This document shows, one piece after another, positions 15,744 through 23,839 of a DNA stretch of 24,934 nt. A program made the translations under genes and the position numbers. Positions within the stretch are counted from its first letter, which is position 1. Every line of letters starts with the position of its first letter. The notes under the pieces are model-generated. The model worked only from the letters and a program-made list of their open reading frames with translations, had not been told where the DNA came from and did not search any database. The DNA is from JANQGH01 sp039819285 (lineage in GTDB: Bacteria > Pseudomonadota > Alphaproteobacteria > DSM-16000 > Inquilinaceae): positions 1-24,934 of the forward strand of contig JBCBSH010000039.1 in NCBI GenBank assembly GCA_039819285.1. The letters run 5' to 3'.

Positions 15744-17014
15744 CAGTTGCTCTGCCCCTTGCCCAAGCCCGCATCGTCGGCAGGCTCGGCCGGTTCATAG
15801 CGCGGATCGAGCTCGTTGGCCACGGGCGAGGTTTGGAAAATGGCAACAAAATCGCCCTGATCTTCGTTAGGTAGAGACGCGCGCTTGGTCATGCGCCAAA
15901 GGGTAAAGAGCGCCAGCAGCACGCAGATGGTGCCGATATAGGCGAACAGGCCCCAGGTGCCGATCAGGTCCATCACCTGGCCGGCGGCAATCGGCCCGAC
16001 GGCCGCGCCGATACCAAAGCAAAACAGCAAGGCCGCGGCCGCCGGCAACAACTGGCTTGGTTCCATGAAGTCGTTGGCATGGCTGAGGCTGATCGGATAG
16101 AGCGTATAGGCTAGGCCACCGAAGACGGCCAACAGCACGAGCAGAACCGTCTCGTCCAGTCCGCCGAACACCGCCATCGAGAAGGCGACCAAGATCTGGG
16201 CCAGACCGAGGCCGAGGATGACCCGCCGACGATCGAAGATGTCCGACAGCCGGCCCATGGGAACTTGCAGGACAAGACCGCCGGCAATGGCGGTGACCAT
16301 GAAATAGCCGATCCACGCCGTGCTGGGGTCGATCGCCTGCGCATAGAGCGGCCCCATGGCGTTGAAGGCGCTGTTGATCAGGCCCGCGGCAAAACAGCCG
16401 GCCACGCCCAAGGGCGAGATCTTGATGATTTCGATGATCTTGAGCCGGCTCTCGGCCAAGGGCGGTGGCGTTTCGACCCGCGAGATCGCCAGCGGAACCA
16501 GCGACAAGGCGAACAGGATGGCGACCAGCGAGAACAGCTCGTATTCGGCGGGGCTGGTGGTCAGCAGCAGCATCTGCGAGCCGCCGAAAGCGGTGAAGTT
16601 GATGACCATGTAGATCGACAAGACACGGCCGCGAAGTGCATTGGGCGCCTTGGCGTTCAGCCAGCTTTCAATGATCGACAGCATGCAGGCCATGGAAAAG
16701 CCGGTGGAGATGCGTAACAGCCCCCAGAGCACTTCGCTGACGAAGATCGGATGGACCAACGCCGTGGCGGATGCCGTAGCGGCGAAGGCCGCAAACGCCC
16801 TGATATGACCAACACGGGCCACCCAGGTCGGGCCGAACCGGGCGCCCAGCACGAAGCCGACTGCATAACCCGCCAGGATGATGCCGATATTGCCGACGTC
16901 GAACCCTTGCAGGTTCATTCGGACGGCCAGCAGCGTGCCCAGCAAACCGTTGGCCGCAATCATCAGCAGCGCGCTGAACAACAACGGCACGACCGCGACC
17001 AAGATCACGCGCAT
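15743..17014 (-). CDS. MFS transporter, YcaD-like
   Basis: This is an inner-membrane major-facilitator protein of 423 residues with about 12 hydrophobic helices. The N-terminal half reads MRVILVAVVPLLFSALL then ANGLLGTLLAVRM, a pattern shared with YcaD-type transporters. The loop GPTWVARVGHIRAF stands where MFS motif A is expected, and GRLSDIFDRRRV marks the equivalent motif in the second half. The C-terminal 40 residues are a soluble acidic tail. The ATG at 17014 is chosen because the frame above it (to 17095) is not hydrophobic and lies in the divergent spacer. It is the first gene of a three-gene unit with the HupE-like and TAXI genes. Substrate unknown. Confidence 0.85.
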   Translation of the reverse strand: MRVILVAVVPLLFSALLMIAANGLLGTLLAVRMNLQGFDVGNIGIILAGYAVGFVLGARFGPTWVARVGHIRAFAAFAATASATALVHPIFVSEVLWGLLRISTGFSMACMLSIIESWLNAKAPNALRGRVLSIYMVINFTAFGGSQMLLLTTSPAEYELFSLVAILFALSLVPLAISRVETPPPLAESRLKIIEIIKISPLGVAGCFAAGLINSAFNAMGPLYAQAIDPSTAWIGYFMVTAIAGGLVLQVPMGRLSDIFDRRRVILGLGLAQILVAFSMAVFGGLDETVLLVLLAVFGGLAYTLYPISLSHANDFMEPSQLLPAAAALLFCFGIGAAVGPIAAGQVMDLIGTWGLFAYIGTICVLLALFTLWRMTKRASLPNEDQGDFVAIFQTSPVANELDPRYEPAEPADDAGLGKGQSN

Positions 17015-17256
17015 TTCGATGTACCGCCCCGTTGCACCCGTACCAAAAGCCGACAAAGGTATCGTCGCTGGCATCCGGGCAGACGCGCCCGGCAAGACCG
17101 TGCGCCATTAGGGTGCGTCTTTCAAGACGTTGCGCAGAGTGCCCGCGTCTGCCATAGCACTGTTCGGGATCAATGCCTGCCGGCCCGCCCAGCCCATAGA
17201 TGTTGGCGCGTGGATCGAGACGAGGCAGTTTCGCGGGTCGGGTAGGCAAGAACATC
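17015..17256. promoter_or_regulatory. Divergent spacer between the MFS operon and soeA, with a dyad
   Basis: These 242 bases must hold promoters for both directions. The clearest structure is CGTCTT-TC-AAGACG at 17116-17129, a perfect 6-bp dyad that could bind a regulator or form a small hairpin. I could not identify convincing -35/-10 pairs. The spacer also holds the first 57 bases of a longer soeA frame, judged non-coding. Confidence 0.4.
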
Positions 17257-20247
17257 ATGAGCATCGGCAACCCGTTTGAATGGGTGCGAGAAGACGTCGA
17301 CCTGACGCCGGTAACCTCCGACGACGTGAAGTACACGACCTGCTATATGTGCGCCTGCCGCTGCGGCATCCGCGTTCATCTGAAGGACGGCAAGGTCCGC
17401 TACATCGACGGCAATCCCGACCATCCGGTGAACAAGGGCGTTCTCTGCGCCAAGGGGTCGGCCGGGATCATGAACCATGTCTCGCCGGCCCGCCTGACCA
17501 AGCCGCTGTTGCGGGTCGGTGACCGAGGCACCGGCGATTTCAAGGAGATAGAGTGGGACGAGGCGCTGTCGCTCGCCACCCAATGGTTGAGCGAGGTACG
17601 CTCCGACGATCCGCGCAAACTGGCCTTTTTCACCGGCCGCGACCAGAGCCAGAGCCTGACCGGCTGGTGGGCCACCCAGTTCGGCACGCCCAACTTCGCC
17701 GCCCATGGCGGGTTTTGCTCGGTCAATATGGCGGCGGGTGGCCTCTATTCGGTTGGCGGTGCGTTCTGGGAGTTTGGCGAACCGGACTGGGACAGAACCA
17801 AATACTTCATGCTGTTCGGCGTCGCCGAGGACCATGACAGCAATCCCATCAAGATGGGGCTGGGCCGCCTGAAGACGCGCGGCGACGCCAAGTTCGTTTC
17901 GATCAATCCGGCGCGCACCGGCTACTCGGCCATCGCCGATGAATGGATCGGAATCCGACCAGGCACCGACGGCCTGTTCGTGTTCGCCCTGATCCACGAG
18001 TTGCTGCGCAGCGAGAAGGTCGATTTCGAGTTTCTCGCCCGCTACACCAACGCGACCTGGCTGGTGATCGACGATCCAAACGGGGCACAAGATGGGCTCT
18101 TCCATCGTGGCGCCGATGGCAGCCCAACAGTGTTCGACACAGTGCGCGGGCAGCCGGTCAACGCGGACGATCCCGACGCAAAACCGGTGATCGCGGGTGC
18201 TCGCGAACTGCGGGACGGGCGCCGCGTCGTGCCCGCGTTCGAATTGATGGCCAAGCGCTATCTTTCCCCCGACTATGCCCCCGGCGCCGTTGCCGAGCGA
18301 TGCGGCGTGTCGGCCGCTACAATACGGCGGATCGCGGCGGAGTTGGCCCACGCCGCCTTCGAGCAGGAGATTGTAGTCGATCAACCTTGGATCGATTGGG
18401 CCGGGCGGCGGCACGAACATATGGTCGGCCGGCCGGTTTCGATGCATGCAATGCGGGGTATCTCCGCCCATTCCAACGGATTTCACACCTGCCGAGCCAT
18501 TCATCTGCTGCAGATGTTGCTGGGGTCGGTCGATGTGCCGGGCGGCTGGCTTTACAAGGCGCCTTTCCCCAAACCCATTCCGCCCGCTCCGAAGCCGCAC
18601 GGCAAGCGCACCGCCCCTAACACAAAGCTGGACGGCCCGCCCATCGGCAACCCGGCGGGGCCAGAAGACTTGATCGTCGACACTGACGGCCAACCCTTGC
18701 GCATCGACAAGGCGTATAGCTGGGAACATCCGTTGTCGGCCCACGGCCTCATGCACATGGTGATGCACAATGCCTGGGCGGGTGACCCTTACCCCATCGA
18801 CGTGATGTTCATGTACATGGCCAACATGGGCTGGAATTCGTCGATGAACGTCGCCGACGCCGCGCGCTATTTGACCGATCGGGGCGACGACGGCGCGTAC
18901 AAAATCAAGCGCTTCATCTACTCCGACGCCTATTGGTCGGAAACCGTTTCTTACGCCGATCTGGTATTGCCCGACACCACCTATCTGGAACGGTGGGATT
19001 GCATCTCGCTGTTGGACCGGCCGATTTCGTCTGCCCATGGGCCGGGCGATGCCATTCGCCAGCCGGTGGTCGAGCCCGACAGGGACGTGCGCCCGTTTCA
19101 GACCGTGCTACTTGATCTGGGCGCGCGCCTGGGCCTGCCAGGAATGTGGGATCAGGACGCGGGCAGGCCGACCTATCCGGGCGGTTATGCCGACTACATC
19201 GTCAATCATCTGCGTGGCCCCGGCACCGGTCCGCTGGCGGGTTGGCGCGGCGACGGAAATGCCCATGGCAAGGGCCACCCCAATCCTGATCAACTCAACC
19301 ACTACATCGCCAATGGCGCCTTTTGGAGCCATGAGTTGGCGGACGACCAACGCTATTTCCGCTACGCCAACCGCTCTTACCTGGACTGGGCCAATGGCAT
19401 GGGCTTTCTGCCCGGCGGCGCGCCGATCGTGTTGCAACTCTACTCAGAAACGATGCAGCGTTTTCGCCTCGCTGCCCGCGGGCACGGGCCGTACCAACCG
19501 CCCGATGCCCATCGTGCCCGGATCGACCATGCCTTCGATCCGCTACCCATTTGGTACATGCCGTTCGAGGAAAAGGCCTTCGAAGTCGAGACGTACCCGT
19601 TGCATGCGATCACCCAGCGGCCCATGCACATGTACCACTCCTGGGGCTCGCAGAACGCCTGGCTGCGGCAGATCACGGCGGCGAACCGTCTCTACATTCA
19701 TCCCGAGACAGCGGCCGCGCTCGACATTCGCGACGATGATTGGGTTTGGGTGATCAGCCCCCATGGCCGAGTCAAGGGCCAGGTGCGGCTGATGGCTGGC
19801 ACCAACAAATCGACGGTTTGGACCTGGAACGCCATCGGCAAGCGAAAGGGCGCCTGGGGCTTGGACAAGAATGCGCCGGAAGCGACCAAGGGCTTTCTCT
19901 TGAACCATCTGATCTCGGAGCTGCTGCCGGCCAAGGAAGGCGGCTATCGCTATTCCAACTCCGACCCGGTGACGGGACAGGCGGCGTGGTACGATCTGCG
20001 TGTACGGGTCGAGAAGTGCCTGCCGGATGAAGCCGGTGAGACGGCGCCCATCGTCGATGGCCAGAGACGGGCGCCGCTGGCGGGTGATACCCCCCCGATC
20101 TCGAAATACGGCCAGGCGCTGAAGGGAACGCCGTCGGGCGAAGCGCCAGCGCCGCCCAAAGACTGGCTGGGCAACCGGCATGAGGTCGCGGAGACCGTTG
20201 AAGGTGTCGCGGACGGATACGGCGCCAAGACGGACCCCAAGCCATGA
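17257..20247 (+). CDS. soeA: Sulfite dehydrogenase (quinone) molybdopterin subunit SoeA
   Basis: This is the catalytic subunit of a DMSO-reductase-family enzyme, 996 residues, predicted to oxidise sulfite to sulfate on the cytoplasmic face. An N-terminal [4Fe-4S] site is formed by Cys29, Cys32, Cys36 and Cys64 (C-x2-C-x3-C-x27-C). The likely molybdenum ligand is Cys154 in HGGFCSVNM. The C-terminal part carries the guanine-dinucleotide-cofactor fold (HSWGSQNAWLRQITAANRLYIHP). The N-terminus MSIGNPFEWVRED and the partner genes match SoeA of SoeABC. No Tat signal is present, as expected for SoeA. A Pro/Gly-rich tail follows about residue 920. The start at 17257 has GGTAGG about ten bases upstream; an earlier ATG-like start at 17200 is less likely. 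The stop overlaps soeB (ATGA). Confidence 0.8.
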   Translation: MSIGNPFEWVREDVDLTPVTSDDVKYTTCYMCACRCGIRVHLKDGKVRYIDGNPDHPVNKGVLCAKGSAGIMNHVSPARLTKPLLRVGDRGTGDFKEIEWDEALSLATQWLSEVRSDDPRKLAFFTGRDQSQSLTGWWATQFGTPNFAAHGGFCSVNMAAGGLYSVGGAFWEFGEPDWDRTKYFMLFGVAEDHDSNPIKMGLGRLKTRGDAKFVSINPARTGYSAIADEWIGIRPGTDGLFVFALIHELLRSEKVDFEFLARYTNATWLVIDDPNGAQDGLFHRGADGSPTVFDTVRGQPVNADDPDAKPVIAGARELRDGRRVVPAFELMAKRYLSPDYAPGAVAERCGVSAATIRRIAAELAHAAFEQEIVVDQPWIDWAGRRHEHMVGRPVSMHAMRGISAHSNGFHTCRAIHLLQMLLGSVDVPGGWLYKAPFPKPIPPAPKPHGKRTAPNTKLDGPPIGNPAGPEDLIVDTDGQPLRIDKAYSWEHPLSAHGLMHMVMHNAWAGDPYPIDVMFMYMANMGWNSSMNVADAARYLTDRGDDGAYKIKRFIYSDAYWSETVSYADLVLPDTTYLERWDCISLLDRPISSAHGPGDAIRQPVVEPDRDVRPFQTVLLDLGARLGLPGMWDQDAGRPTYPGGYADYIVNHLRGPGTGPLAGWRGDGNAHGKGHPNPDQLNHYIANGAFWSHELADDQRYFRYANRSYLDWANGMGFLPGGAPIVLQLYSETMQRFRLAARGHGPYQPPDAHRARIDHAFDPLPIWYMPFEEKAFEVETYPLHAITQRPMHMYHSWGSQNAWLRQITAANRLYIHPETAAALDIRDDDWVWVISPHGRVKGQVRLMAGTNKSTVWTWNAIGKRKGAWGLDKNAPEATKGFLLNHLISELLPAKEGGYRYSNSDPVTGQAAWYDLRVRVEKCLPDEAGETAPIVDGQRRAPLAGDTPPISKYGQALKGTPSGEAPAPPKDWLGNRHEVAETVEGVADGYGAKTDPKP

Positions 20248-20996
20248 CCAGCTTGCCGGAACACGCGCCTAAGATGAAGCTTGGCCTGGTCATCGATCTC
20301 GACATCTGTGTCGGTTGCCAGGCCTGCGCGGTCCATTGCAAGGAATGGAACATCGCGGGTCATTCCGGTCCGCTGCCCGACAACGAGCCGTACGGCGCCG
20401 ACCCGTCGGGCGTCTGGTTCAACCGCATCCATACGTTTGAACTGGTGGATGACGAAACCGGCGACAGCCGCACGGTATACTTCCCCAAAAGCTGCCTGCA
20501 TTGCGAGGATGCGCCATGCGTCACCGTCTGCCCGACCGGTGCCTCCTACAAGCGCGAGGAAGACGGCATCGTCCTGGTCAATGCCGACACCTGCATCGGC
20601 TGTAAGCTGTGTTCCTGGGCCTGCCCTTACGGCGCGCGCGAGTATGACGATGATGATGGGGTGATGAAGAAATGCACCCTGTGCATCGACCGGATCTACA
20701 ACGAGACGCTGCCCGAGGACACGCGGGTTCCGGCCTGTGTGTCAACCTGCCCGGCCGGCGCCCGCCACTTCGGCGATCTGGGCGATCCGGAGAGTGAGGT
20801 CTCGCTTCTCGTCGCGGCTCGTGGCGGCTACGACCTGATGCCCGAGCAAGGCGCCAAACCGGTCAACCAGTATCTGCCGCCGCGACCGAAGAAGGTGCCG
20901 GCCGAACCGCTGGCGGCGCCCCGGCTAACCCACGACGACGACCCGGGCGAGGCGGGCCTGTTGGCCCGTTGGGTCGACAAGATGTTGTCACGGTAG
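20244..20996 (+). CDS. soeB: Sulfite dehydrogenase iron-sulfur subunit SoeB
   Basis: This is the electron-transfer subunit of the complex, 250 residues. Sixteen cysteines in four groups predict four [4Fe-4S] clusters: 22/25/28/32, 84/87/92/96, 117/120/123/127 and 144/147/165/169. The pattern is that of DmsB/PsrB/TtrB-like ferredoxin subunits, which pass electrons between the molybdopterin subunit and the membrane anchor. It is cytoplasmic here, with no signal peptide. The start overlaps the soeA stop (ATGA), and soeC begins nine bases after the stop. The subunit type is certain; the Soe assignment depends on its neighbours. Confidence 0.85.
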   Translation: MTSLPEHAPKMKLGLVIDLDICVGCQACAVHCKEWNIAGHSGPLPDNEPYGADPSGVWFNRIHTFELVDDETGDSRTVYFPKSCLHCEDAPCVTVCPTGASYKREEDGIVLVNADTCIGCKLCSWACPYGAREYDDDDGVMKKCTLCIDRIYNETLPEDTRVPACVSTCPAGARHFGDLGDPESEVSLLVAARGGYDLMPEQGAKPVNQYLPPRPKKVPAEPLAAPRLTHDDDPGEAGLLARWVDKMLSR

Positions 20997-21005
20997 GGCG
21001 GTCGC

Positions 21006-21971
21006 GTGCATCCGGCTAAATCGGTCATATTCTTCACCACCGCGTCTGGGGCCGGGTACGGCCTGCTGTTCTGGCTCGGCCTTTACGGCAGTTTGGGGCT
21101 GTTACCGGCGGGTGCATGGTTCGCCGTTGTCGGCTTTGGCCTGGCCCTGATCCTGGTTACGGCGGGCCTGATCTCGTCGACCTTCCATCTTGGCCATCCG
21201 GAGCGGGCCTGGCGCGCGCTCAGCCAGTGGCGCAGCTCGTGGCTCAGCCGCGAGGGCGTTGTGGCGATCATCACCTATGTGCCGGCCGGGCTTTACGGTC
21301 TGGCGTGGCTGGTCGTCGGACCCGCACCGGGCTGGACCGCGATCTTTGGCCTGCTGACCGCACTGGCGTGCGTCGCGACCGTCATCTGCACCTCCATGAT
21401 CTATGGCTCGCTGAAGGCCATTCCCGCCTGGCACACCGGTTGGACGCCGGCCGCCTATCTGGTGTTCGCCGCCATGTCCGGCGCCGCGCTCCTGTCCCTG
21501 CTGGGCCACCTTTGGGGGTTGCCGACCGTGTTGGTGACAGACATCACCGCGCTGGTCGCCATCGCCGCCGGCGCGCTGGTGAAGTTCGGTTATTGGCATG
21601 CGATTGCGCGGGCGGCGCCAACTTCCACGGCAGAAAGCGCAACCGGCCTTGGCACGCCGGTGACCGCTACGCGAGGGAAGGTCAGGCTGATCGACCCGCC
21701 GCATACGATGGACAACTATCTGCTGACCGAGATGGGCTATCGCGTCGCTCGCAAGCATGCCACCGTGCTGCGCGACATCGTCTGGGCCGCCGCGTTCGTG
21801 CTACCTCTGGGCTGCGTTTTCGTCGCCCTGCTGGCGGCCGGCGTTGGCGGCATGATTTTCGCCGCGCTGGCCGTGCTCAGCATGGCCGTGGGATTGGCGA
21901 TAGAACGCTGGCTGTTCTTCGCCGAGGCCAAGCACGTGGTGACGCTGTATTACGGCGAACGAGCCGCCTGA
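21006..21971 (+). CDS. soeC: Sulfite dehydrogenase membrane anchor SoeC (DmsC-like)
   Basis: This is an integral membrane anchor of 321 residues with about eight hydrophobic helices, of the DmsC type rather than NrfD. The conserved loop STFHLGHPERAWRALSQW (about residues 59-76) followed by SSWLSREG is characteristic of DmsC/SoeC proteins, which exchange electrons with the quinone pool. The start codon is GTG, nine bases after the soeB stop, preceded by GGTAGGG. It completes a three-gene soeABC unit. The stop lies three bases from the convergent GMC-gene stop, leaving no room for a separate terminator. Confidence 0.85.
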   Translation: MHPAKSVIFFTTASGAGYGLLFWLGLYGSLGLLPAGAWFAVVGFGLALILVTAGLISSTFHLGHPERAWRALSQWRSSWLSREGVVAIITYVPAGLYGLAWLVVGPAPGWTAIFGLLTALACVATVICTSMIYGSLKAIPAWHTGWTPAAYLVFAAMSGAALLSLLGHLWGLPTVLVTDITALVAIAAGALVKFGYWHAIARAAPTSTAESATGLGTPVTATRGKVRLIDPPHTMDNYLLTEMGYRVARKHATVLRDIVWAAAFVLPLGCVFVALLAAGVGGMIFAALAVLSMAVGLAIERWLFFAEAKHVVTLYYGERAA

Positions 21972-21974
21972 CCG

Positions 21975-23615
21975 TCAGGCATCGGCGACGATCATCTCGG
22001 CCGCCTTTTCCGCGATCATGATCGTCGGCGAGTTGGTGTTGCCGGAGGTAATCGTCGGCATGATCGAGGCATCGACCACGCGCAGCCGCTCAATGCCGTG
22101 AACCCGCAGCCGGTCGTCGACGACGGCCCGCTCGTCATGACCCATCTTGCACGTGCCGACGGGATGAAAGATGGTCGAGGCGATATCGCCGGCGGCCTTG
22201 GCCAGCTGTTCGTCTGATTGAATGTCCGGCCCCGGCAGCATCTCGCTGGGGCGAAATGGCTGCATTGGAGAAGCCGCCAGAATTCGGCGGGTGAGTTTGA
22301 TCGCGTCGGCCGCCACCTGGCGGTCTGCCGGCTCTGCCAGATAGTTTGGCTGGATTTCCGGCGCGTCCGTCGGCGTCGGCGACGTCATGCGAACATGCCC
22401 TCGGCTCACGGGCCGCAGATTGCAGACGGACGCGGTGATGGCCGGGAACTTGTGCAGCGGGTCGCCCAGCTTGTCGGCGCTGAGCGGCTGGACGTGATAT
22501 TCCAGATTGGCCGTCTCCATGGACGGATCGGATTTGGCGAAGGCGCCGAGTTGGCTGGGGGCCATACTGAGCGGGCCCGTTCGACGCAGCGCGTATTCCA
22601 GCGCCATCCCCGCCTTACCGATCAGGCTGTTGGCCTTCTGGTTGAGCGTCACGGTGTTTTCGACCTTGTAGACGGTGCGGATCTGCAAGTGGTCCTGCAA
22701 GTTCTCGCCGACGCCGGGAAGGTCGTGGACCACGTCGATGTCGTTGTCCTGCAGCAGCGCGCCTGGGCCGATGCCCGACAGCTGCAGCAGATGCGGCGAG
22801 CCGATCGCACCCGCCGCCAAGATCAACTCGCCCAGCACCGATGCCGTCTTCGCCTGGCCGTTCTGCCGGAAGGCGATGCCCTTGGCCCTCCGACCGTCCA
22901 TGATCAGCTTGTCGGTCTGGGCGTGGGTCAACACGGTGAGATTGGGGCGGTCGGCCACCGGATGCAGGAAGGCGTTGGCCGTGCTCCAGCGCCAGCCGCC
23001 CTTCTGGTTCACCTCGAAATAGCCGACGCCCTCATTGTCGCCGCGGTTGAAATCGTCGGTCAGCGGAATGCCGGCCTCGATCGCCGCATCGCGAAAGGCG
23101 TCGAGGATGGGCCATGACAGGCGCTGGCTGTCGACATGCCACTCGCCGCCGCTGCCATGTAGATCATCGCCGCCCTTGTAGTGATCCTCCGACTTGCGAA
23201 ACAGCGGCAGCACATCGTCCCAGCCCCAGCCGACATTGCCCAACTGGCGCCACTGGTCATAGTCCCGCGCCTGGCCGCGCATATAGATCATGCCGTTGAT
23301 CGAAGAGCAGCCGCCCAGCACCCGGCCGCGTGGATAGGCCAGCGCACGGCCGTTCAGGCCCTCCGACGGTGCGGTCTTGAAGCACCAGTCGGTCCGCTTG
23401 TTGTTCATGGTGTACAGATAGCCGACCGGCACACGGATCCAGAAATAGCTGTCGCGCCCGCCGGCCTCCAACAGCAAAACCCGCTTCATCGGATCGGCCG
23501 ACAGCCGGTTGGCCAGCACGCAGCCGGCCGACCCGGCGCCGACAATGATGTAGTCGAAGCTGCCGATATGCTCGGGGCGCTCGTCGGTCATCGGCTGGCG
23601 CTCCTCCGTGGACAT
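21975..23615 (-). CDS. GMC-family oxidoreductase (choline/alcohol dehydrogenase type)
   Basis: This is a flavin-dependent alcohol dehydrogenase of the glucose-methanol-choline family, 546 residues. The FAD motif VGAGSAGCVLANRLS begins near residue 25 and GRVLGGCSSINGMIYMRG follows around residue 100. Near the end, FHPVGTCKMG supplies the catalytic His484, and TSGNTNSPTIMIAEKAA supplies the partner Asn528. Relatives oxidise choline to betaine aldehyde or act on other primary alcohols; no feature here decides. The ATG at 23615 has AGAGG about nine bases upstream. A second ATG at 23591 (MTDERPEHIG) has an even better GGAGGAG and could be the true start. It stands alone, divergent from the next transporter. 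Confidence 0.88.
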   Translation of the reverse strand: MSTEERQPMTDERPEHIGSFDYIIVGAGSAGCVLANRLSADPMKRVLLLEAGGRDSYFWIRVPVGYLYTMNNKRTDWCFKTAPSEGLNGRALAYPRGRVLGGCSSINGMIYMRGQARDYDQWRQLGNVGWGWDDVLPLFRKSEDHYKGGDDLHGSGGEWHVDSQRLSWPILDAFRDAAIEAGIPLTDDFNRGDNEGVGYFEVNQKGGWRWSTANAFLHPVADRPNLTVLTHAQTDKLIMDGRRAKGIAFRQNGQAKTASVLGELILAAGAIGSPHLLQLSGIGPGALLQDNDIDVVHDLPGVGENLQDHLQIRTVYKVENTVTLNQKANSLIGKAGMALEYALRRTGPLSMAPSQLGAFAKSDPSMETANLEYHVQPLSADKLGDPLHKFPAITASVCNLRPVSRGHVRMTSPTPTDAPEIQPNYLAEPADRQVAADAIKLTRRILAASPMQPFRPSEMLPGPDIQSDEQLAKAAGDIASTIFHPVGTCKMGHDERAVVDDRLRVHGIERLRVVDASIMPTITSGNTNSPTIMIAEKAAEMIVADA

Positions 23616-23839
23616 AAGTGTTGACCTCTATTTCAGCGAGCAAGCTAGCATTCGACAATCGTTACGGAAATGCGATGTGTTGCGCGGATCGGCCGATCGC
23701 TTCATGGTTATGGGAGCCGGCCGCCGAATTTCGGCCGGCGTTGTTCACCTGTGACACAGCTCGGAGGCCGCAACGTGCTGACTGTTTCAGCAATCCGCGC
23801 CGTCCGAGGCGACCTGACCACAGCTGACGTTTTGTGACG
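23616..23839. promoter_or_regulatory. Divergent regulatory spacer with several inverted repeats
   Basis: The 224 bases between the GMC gene and the DHA2 transporter contain three dyads. The first is a perfect 12-bp palindrome GATCGGCCGATC (23687-23698). The second pairs GCCGGCCG with CGGCCGGC (23716-23723 and 23732-23739, 8-base spacer). The third pairs TGCTGA with TCAGCA (23776-23781 and 23787-23792). Efflux pumps of this type are often controlled by a nearby regulator, but none is visible within the window. Which dyad is functional cannot be said. Confidence 0.45.

Noticed and set aside
17200..17256. A possible twin-arginine signal (SRRGSF) in an upstream extension of soeA
   Set aside because: No hydrophobic segment follows, SoeA proteins are cytoplasmic, and the start at 17257 matches the expected N-terminus.
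17170..19038. A 622-codon minus-strand frame antisense to soeA
   Set aside because: No recognisable domain, biased composition, and fully overlapped by a motif-rich molybdopterin oxidoreductase.
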